A stretch of 64,000 nucleotides of DNA from Vitellaria paradoxa. Taxonomy: Eukaryota > Streptophyta > Magnoliopsida > Ericales > Sapotaceae. Made by a program: the position numbers and the translations under genes. Each line of letters begins with the position of its first letter. Position 1 is the stretch's first letter. The notes under the pieces are model-generated. The model was not told where the DNA came from. It made no database searches and worked only from the letters and a program-made list of their open reading frames with translations. Shown here piece by piece: positions 58,360-64,000 of the stretch. The stretch spans positions 44,491,750 to 44,555,749 of the forward strand of contig CM034233.1 in NCBI GenBank assembly GCA_019916065.1. Direction: 5' to 3'.

Positions 58360-58650
58360 AGCCTTTAAATTCAGCTCTAGCAAGAATTCACGGTTGAAAA
58401 TTTGTTTGTGCTAGCATCTGTTCGCGCCTACATCAGCTAGATCTTTTGAATTTGGTTTCGGCAAGAATTCGGGCCTGAAAGTCATTCATGACAGTAGTCA
58501 TTTGCGCTTACATCAGTCAGAGCCTTTGAATTCAGCTTTGATAAGAATTTAGGGCTAAAAGTCATTCATGATAGCAGCCGTTTGAACCTACATTAACTAG
58601 AGCCTTTGAATTTGACTTCGGTAGAATTTAGGGCTAAAAGTTTGCTCACA
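58360..58650. repeat. Tandem array B, about 83-bp unit, 3-4 copies
   Basis: Units start GCCTTTGAATTCAGC and contain AAGAATTTAGGGCTAAAAGT and CCTACATCAGCTAGA. Confidence 0.85.
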
Positions 58651-58686
58651 CCTCTAGACCACTAAAACTGACTTGAGGACTGCATT

Positions 58687-59150
58687 GAAGGCCTTAGGAA
58701 TCATTATTTCAAATCCTTAAGGTTGTGGGAAAATATTGAAGGCCTTAGAAATCTCTATTTCAGATCCCTAGGATTGTAGGATAGCATTAAAGGCCTTAGA
58801 AATCTTTATGTGAGATCCTTAAGATGTTGTTGGATGGCATTGAACACCTTAGTAATCTCTGTTAGATCCCTAAGATGTTTATTGGATTGCTTTGAAGACC
58901 TCAGGACTCTCTATGCTAGATCCCTAAGGTGTTGTTGGATTGATTTGAAGGCCTTAGGAATCTTAGTGTCAGATCCCTAAGAATGTCGAATTGCTTTGAA
59001 GGCCTTAGAAATCTTTGTGTCAGATTGCTAAGGTGTTGTTGGATTGATTTGAAGGCCCTAGGAATCTCAGTGTTAGATCCCTATAATTGTCGAATTGCTT
59101 TGAAGACCTTAAGAATCTCTACATTAGATCCCTAAGGTGCTATAATCACT
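58687..59150. repeat. Tandem array C, about 52-bp unit, 9 copies
   Basis: Units read AAGGCCTTAGGAATCTCTAT, then AGATCCCTAAGGTGTTGTTG and GATTGCTTTG, degenerate. Confidence 0.9.
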
Positions 59151-59689
59151 TACTTTTAGATCATGGTTACCTTTAATAATTGTTCACTGCATGGTCAGAA
59201 GATTCTCCATTTTTATTGATATTTGCCAAAGGCAAGTCCTATTTGGTGCAATATGGTGACATGAATACGTACACGTATAAGAAGGTTCTATTTAGGAGAT
59301 TGGGTTTTAAGTGGGACCCGTGTGACCCCTCTAATCTTTCCTGAGAGCTTACTTAGTGGGTACCATTTGTTTCTACCATAAAATTCATTGCTAGACGACA
59401 TCTTCAGAAGCATTGTTCTTGTAATCCTGACTTTATTCTAATGTTGACGATTTCTTACTATCGAGTGATCGTCTCAACATCGGAAAGACTTCTTGGAGAT
59501 GTTCTTAGCACATCGTAAGCTTTATCACGAGAGTATGAATTATGAATTCACTACTCATGGTTAGGCCAATTTGTTTTTTTTTTTTAAATTTATTATCCTC
59601 AATGTAATACAGAGACTTTTTTTGGAATAAATTATTCATTTTAACAAGAATCATGCACTTTGTGGTTTTTCTTTTTTGAATGGATGACT

Positions 59690-59870
59690 GAACTTGAGAT
59701 AGAATTTCAAACTATCTATGTACCCAGTTGAGATCAAGCCAAACATAATTCATAACAATAAGAAATGAGTGGATTTTTTTAATGAATAACTGAACTTAGA
59801 ACATACTCAAGGTTGCCTACGTACCCAAGATGGGATCAAGCCAAGCATAGTTCAATGTTTTTTTTTTTAA
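59690..59870. repeat. Two copies of a Tat 3'-region repeat of about 115 bp
   Basis: ACTGAACTT..., then CTATGTACCC or CTACGTACCC, then GATCAAGCCAAACATA or GATCAAGCCAAGCATA, at about 59686-59760 and 59798-59870. The same words are known from the 3' regions of plant Tat-type elements. Confidence 0.65.
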
Positions 59871-59929
59871 TTTTTTGGTGAATTTCATAGTTTATACTCA
59901 TGTGGGCAAGGAGTCGTACATGATTTTTA

Positions 59930-60756
59930 AGGGTAATAACGCTTCAAAAACTTGCTATTTATGAGGCTGATTCTCAAGCCATCTTTAGTAACTATCTTGT
60001 ATACTCCATTTGAGTAGACTTCTTACTTGATAGATGGACCATCCCTCTTGGAGTTAAATTTGTCGCTAGTACAGTAAATGGTAATGATGGGTTTTCTTAC
60101 AGTGAGTGCCAAGCCTCCTTTCTGCAAGGATTGAGGGCGGACTTTTGTTGAATGCTCTAGAAAGATGAGCTTGATTAGACATCGTTGTGCATTAAGTCTT
60201 TTTTCATCAAACACTTCCAATTCTTCTAGTCGCAAGTGAGCATTTTCTTTCTGAGTGAGACCTTCTTAAAAAGTAATCGGTAATGATGGGATTTGATGCT
60301 CGAGGGGGAGAACAGCTTCCACGCCATATATCAAAGCATAAGGAGTAGCTTGTGTAGATGTTTCATATATTATTCGATAGTCCCCAAGAGCTTCCCCAAT
60401 TCTCTCATGCCAATCTCGCTTTACTTTTTCAACAAATTTCCAAGAGTTTTGTTGAATGCCTCGGCGAGACCATATGCAAGTGCATTGTATATAAAAGAGT
60501 TGTGCTATTTGAAGCTGAACTTCTCACATAACTTGTTCACCAAACTGTTGTAGAAAAGTTTCCCATTATTAGCGATGATGTATCACGGCACACCATATCT
60601 AAAAATTATTAGTGCGAACAAAGTCTACGACATTTTCTTTTTTAACTTCTCTTAATGGTACAACTTCAGCCCACTTAAAGAAGTAGTCAGTTGCTACCAA
60701 AATGTACAAATGACTAGCAGAAGACTTAAGCAATGACCCCACTATGTCCAGCCTCC
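59930..60756 (-). pseudogene. Second Tat element, integrase fragment
   Basis: Minus-strand: the core end reads LDIVGSLLKSSASHLYILVA and TDYFFKWAEVVPLREVKKEN, then ATPYALIYGVEAVLP, then LEELEVFDEKRLNAQRCLIK, LALTVRKPIIT and the end KFNSKRDGPSIK. It is cut at 60757 by an LTR. The arrays to the left would be its 3' untranslated region. Confidence 0.85.
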
Positions 60757-62417
60757 TGTTGACACCCTAATTTTCCCCCTCATTTAATATTTACAGTATT
60801 TAATGCTTCTACTTGATTGGTGGTTTGTTGATTAAGTTTTCTTAGTCATAGGATATGTCAAAGTGCTAGAATTCGATAAAAAAGCAAACAATTAGTAAAA
60901 TGACGATTATACTTTTGGAGCTAAAGAGAAGCCAAGCTGAAGATTTAGATTGAGACAGAAGGCCACCAGATTGCACAGACATGTCCAAGACATCAAACAG
61001 ACAACTCCAGCATCCATAGAAGAGTCAGTCCAGGTTCAAGGGTCAATTCAGTCTAAAAGTCAAGAACGGCCTTTACTGATGCGCTCAAAGGCCAACATCA
61101 ACCAGAATGCCCAAATCAAGCCAGAAACCTTTAAGAAGACACACAACATCCCAAGACATTTTAGAAAATATAGAACAAAGCTCGGAATAGCCAAAATGCC
61201 ATTTCAGAGGTAACCTGGGCTCCGTCGACTCAAAATAGCTCCAACCGATCAAAAGGAAGCTACTAACGGCTCAAACACAATTTGAGCATCCAGACGAAGT
61301 TGAAATACCTTCAAATTACACACAAATGTCAAGGCTTCATCTCCAAAGGTAATGCCTCTGTTTCAGTTTGTTTTGGTGTAGCATTTTGCAAATGAATATA
61401 ACTCGACCTCAGAAACCATAAATTGAGTCTAATTTTGACCTAATTAGTCTAAATTGCTCCAAAAGTGTTCGAAAGGTCCTGAAAGCCTTCAAAAACTATG
61501 TCAAAGATCTTAAATTTCCTGAACCTTTCTGGGTGAAACCCAAACATCGCCAAACATGGCCCGAGCTAGGGGCTCAAGCTAAACGACCCACTTTTTTGGC
61601 CTTGAAGGCAAAAAGTTTGCCTAAAAGGCCTTTTTCAAACTTGTTTGCTTTCCTTGGTTTGCCAACTTGTTTGCCCTCCTTGTTTTTACAAACTTTTTGC
61701 ATATCTTGTTTACCAAAGAAGGTTGTTGATTACACTAGAAAAGTGTACAAACTTCACATTTTGATACACATTGATACATTTAAGTAGTTAATCTTGAAAT
61801 TTTATCATTATTTTATTACTTATAGTCTTTATTTTCTTAATTGCAGGGAAAAGGGTGAGATAAGTGAGATTTATAGCGATGAAAATGGCCAAGAAGATAA
61901 AGGAAAGGCTATGGTTCAGACCTCACCTATGATGGTCCGGACCAGCCCAAAGACCCAGCATGGAGGAGGAAGCAAAAGTTGAAGATCCATGATTCTGTGG
62001 TCTGGACCTCCACCCAGATGGTTCGGACCATAGTGGCTAGGCGCACGACTTTTAAATCTCATCTTTTAGGGTTTCTTTGTAACCCTTTTATAAACATTGT
62101 TACACGAATGAACCCAAAAGAGGGAGAAAAAGAGAAATTTTTTTTTTCTGCATGCTATTAGGAGTTTTAGAGAGTTTTGAGAGGATTTTATTGTTTGTGG
62201 GATGTTTCTACGTATTTTTGAATCCTTCGTAGTTTTCTTTACAACAGTAGTTATTCAATACTCCGTTTCTGAGTTAATTTCAGGGTACGTTGTATTTCAT
62301 TTCTTTATTTAATAATATGATTTATTCATTTTATTTAGTAGATCCTTTGAATATGTATTCGTTGGTTGATTTTGTTTTATTTAGTAGATCCTTTGTTTTG
62401 CTTTGAGTCCTTAGGTT
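60757..62417 (+). repeat. LTR fragment, 5' part, plus orientation
   Basis: Starts TGTTGACACCCTAATTTTCC, a usual start of gypsy LTRs, exactly where the Tat integrase breaks off. From 61728 it matches 36440 onward. Together the two fragments suggest an LTR of about 2.7 kb. Contains GGTCCGGACC, GGTCTGGACC and GGTTCGGACC at 61934, 61999 and 62020. Cut at about 62417. ORFs inside are not supported. Confidence 0.65.
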
Positions 62418-62640
62418 GGTCCAAACCATCTTTGATGAAACTTGAACCACAACTCCTCCTTCGTCTTCTAAGCCCTCTCCAACACTATTAACTTCGCTTT
62501 TCTCATCCATTTCCCTACAAATAAGATGATAAAACTTGTAAGTTACAAAATAATATCAAAACTTTAAATTTACCCATGCAAATGCATTAAAGTGTATCTA
62601 AATATAGAGTTTGTAATTACACTTTTCAAGTGTAATCAGT
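62418..62640 (-). repeat. Inverted fragment of the same LTR family
   Basis: On the minus strand GAAAAGTGTAATTACAAACT, GTTTTATCATCTTATTTGTA and GGGAAATGGATGAG align with 61735-61870, and TTTGGACCAACC with the GGACC block. So it lies inverted against 60757-62417. Confidence 0.55.
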
Positions 62641-62826
62641 GGGCACACGAGAGTGACACAGTTGGGCGCCTGCCCTCCTTGGGCACACAAGGTGTGGGCG
62701 CACAAGCCTTTGGGCGCACGGCTGAGTGTCAGCTTGGGTGCCTACTAATCCTAGGTATAATTCCTGACTTTGTTTATTTTGACCTTCTACTTTAGGTTTA
62801 TGAAAGAGTTTTAAAATTTCACAATA
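62641..62826 (+). repeat. Fragment of a solo-LTR-2-type chromovirus LTR
   Basis: GGTGTGGGCGCACAAGCC, GGCTGAGTGTCAGCTTGGG and CCTTCTACTTTAGG match 40860-41040. No gene. Confidence 0.75.
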
Positions 62827-63606
62827 TGTTGATAGCAATCCCAAACAATTCACCACAAACACACAATGATAGAAGGTGTGATAAATGGAATGAGGAAACC
62901 CACAAAGGGAAACCTCAAACAAAACTTTCACTGATAACACAAAGTTGGTTACAAACTCAACAACACGATAGATCGACTCCTTGATTCTATACTACGTTGA
63001 TGTTTGATCGACTCCTTGATTCATCAACACCTTTAGTGAAAGCCCTTCGACTCCTCGAAGGTGCAAGACCAAATCCTTGGCAATCACACGTGTTGAATCC
63101 TTAGCTCTTCAATGATTCGAACTCCTTCGAATCTCACAAACACTTGAAAGATTGGCTAAGCAATTTGAGAGAACTTGTAGACTTTTCTGGCTCTTGAACT
63201 TGATGTAAATTCTCTCGATCTCCACCTTTGAATGTGCTCTGAAGATATATATAGAGATAGGACCAAGCAGGGCTCGAAATAGGGCAAAACAGGCTGAGAA
63301 AAGTCACCTCACGGGAAGGGCACTCTCGCGGTCTTCCCGCATGGCCAAACTCATGATTTTAGCTCTTGGCTTTATCCTACGACCAACCGCGGCCTTCCCG
63401 CGGTCTTCCTGCATTAATCACTTCCAAGCCTCTTCAGGACTTCCGAATCACTTCAGGACTCCTAGCCATTATGGAAACTGTTTCTCTGATGTCTTTTAGA
63501 ATTCTACTTGACTTATGACTCTAGTGTCTTAGCCTACACTAAGTCTAAAAGTACAATGAGTTCTATTTGATCATGGATTGCCAATTTACAACATTTGGAC
63601 TTAACA
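62827..63606 (-). repeat. 3' LTR of a second SIRE-type copia element
   Basis: Plus-strand ends TGTTGATAGC and GACTTAACA. Followed by a SIRE-type purine tract. On the minus strand a GC cassette (about 63300-63420, with repeated CTTCCCGCG words) precedes TATATATAT (63245-63253), the same order as in the first SIRE element, but the LTR sequences are different. Confidence 0.85.
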
Positions 63607-63622
63607 ATCTCCCCCTTTGGCA
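63607..63622 (-). promoter_or_regulatory. Polypurine tract of the second SIRE-type element
   Basis: GCCAAAGGGGGAGAT on the minus strand, directly before the LTR. Compare 4713-4727. Confidence 0.88.
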
Positions 63623-64000
63623 ATTCCATGTCAAAACAAAAAAATAAATATTACAATTAAGTTCTTCCTAGCTCAAGGCCTCAGTAAACAAGTTATCCAT
63701 CAACTATTCCATCATTCATCAACATGTTGGACTTCTTATCCTGTATGGCTGCACACTCAACAAACTCAACACGGCATCATGTGTAACACAGAATAATAAT
63801 CTATCACCCAATCGACGAGTTCATAATGAATCGAAATTAAATAGCCAAATGATAATTGCAACCATATATCCAGATGTTAATACTAATAAAAATCCAATCC
63901 ACAAGAGTTTATAAAACTTCATATCATAAATCAAAAGATCATCAACATCATATCATAAATCAAAAGATCAACAACATCATATCATAAATCAAAAGATCAT
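63623..64000 (-). mobile_element. Start of the interior of the second SIRE-type element
   Basis: AT-rich 3' untranslated region up to the window edge. Ends in a tandem repeat of about 29 bp (63919-64000; CATCATATCATAAATCAAAA), cut by the edge. No coding part is reached. Confidence 0.6.

Noticed and set aside
57960..59150. CRISPR-like spaced repeats
   Set aside because: Plant DNA. Units are directly adjacent and diverge gradually, without unique spacers, so they are tandem repeats.

Overview
This is plant nuclear DNA, almost certainly from a eudicot. It is AT-rich and built of nested LTR retrotransposons of three plant lineages: Ty1/copia SIRE/Maximus, Ty3/gypsy Tat with two RNase H domains, and Ty3/gypsy Tekay-like chromovirus. 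It also holds a fossil caulimovirid and the first two exons of a KIWI/PC4-type coactivator gene with a GT-AG intron. Nothing bacterial is present. Apart from the two KIWI exons I recognise no host gene. Coordinates and repeat matches were read by eye.

Layout. (1) 1-16650: a Tat-type gypsy element on the minus strand. It leaves the window on the left and is split by a SIRE-type copia element at 3854-13289. The copia element has two 859-bp LTRs, a tRNA-iMet primer site, a purine tract, a broken gag-pol and an intact extra ORF behind pol. (2) 16651-18480: LTR-like and unique sequence, then KIWI exons 2 (18106-18211) and 1 (18303-18425) on the minus strand. The C-terminal exon is not found. (3) About 18480-26520: an endogenous pararetrovirus on the plus strand. 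Its layout is primer site, movement protein, coat protein, protease, RT, RNase H, a separate intact ORF2, then promoter and poly(A) signal. This resembles Florendovirus. It begins about 60-140 bp upstream of the KIWI start codon. (4) 27944-29945: a solo LTR with a perfect CCCAT duplication, inside AT-rich DNA with short repeats and a MITE-like element.

(5) 32105-50709: a nearly complete, decayed Tekay-like chromovirus on the minus strand with both LTRs, primer site, purine tract and an ATTTA/ATTTG target duplication. It carries two secondary insertions. The first is a composite in the RT gene, flanked by a 37-bp repeat, made of two LTR pieces in opposite orientation plus a solo LTR with AAATC duplications. 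The second is a solo LTR in the 5' LTR with TGGCT duplications and two tRNA-like (SINE-like) segments inside. (6) 50710-54673: unresolved repeat fragments and a 49-bp tandem repeat. (7) 54674 to about 57394: another chromovirus-type LTR. (8) 57960-60756: three adjoining tandem arrays, then the integrase end of a second Tat element. (9) 60757-62640: LTR pieces, again in opposite orientations. (10) 62827 to the right edge: the 3' LTR and start of the 3' interior of a second SIRE-type element.

None of the gag-pol or polyprotein reading frames looks functional, because stop codons and frameshifts interrupt each one. The two exceptions are accessory ORFs: the 385-codon post-pol ORF of the SIRE element and the 479-codon ORF2 of the pararetrovirus. 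The other notable items are a putative internal promoter in front of the SIRE ORF, a doubled zinc-binding module in the Tat integrase, and the placement of the pararetrovirus at a host gene promoter.
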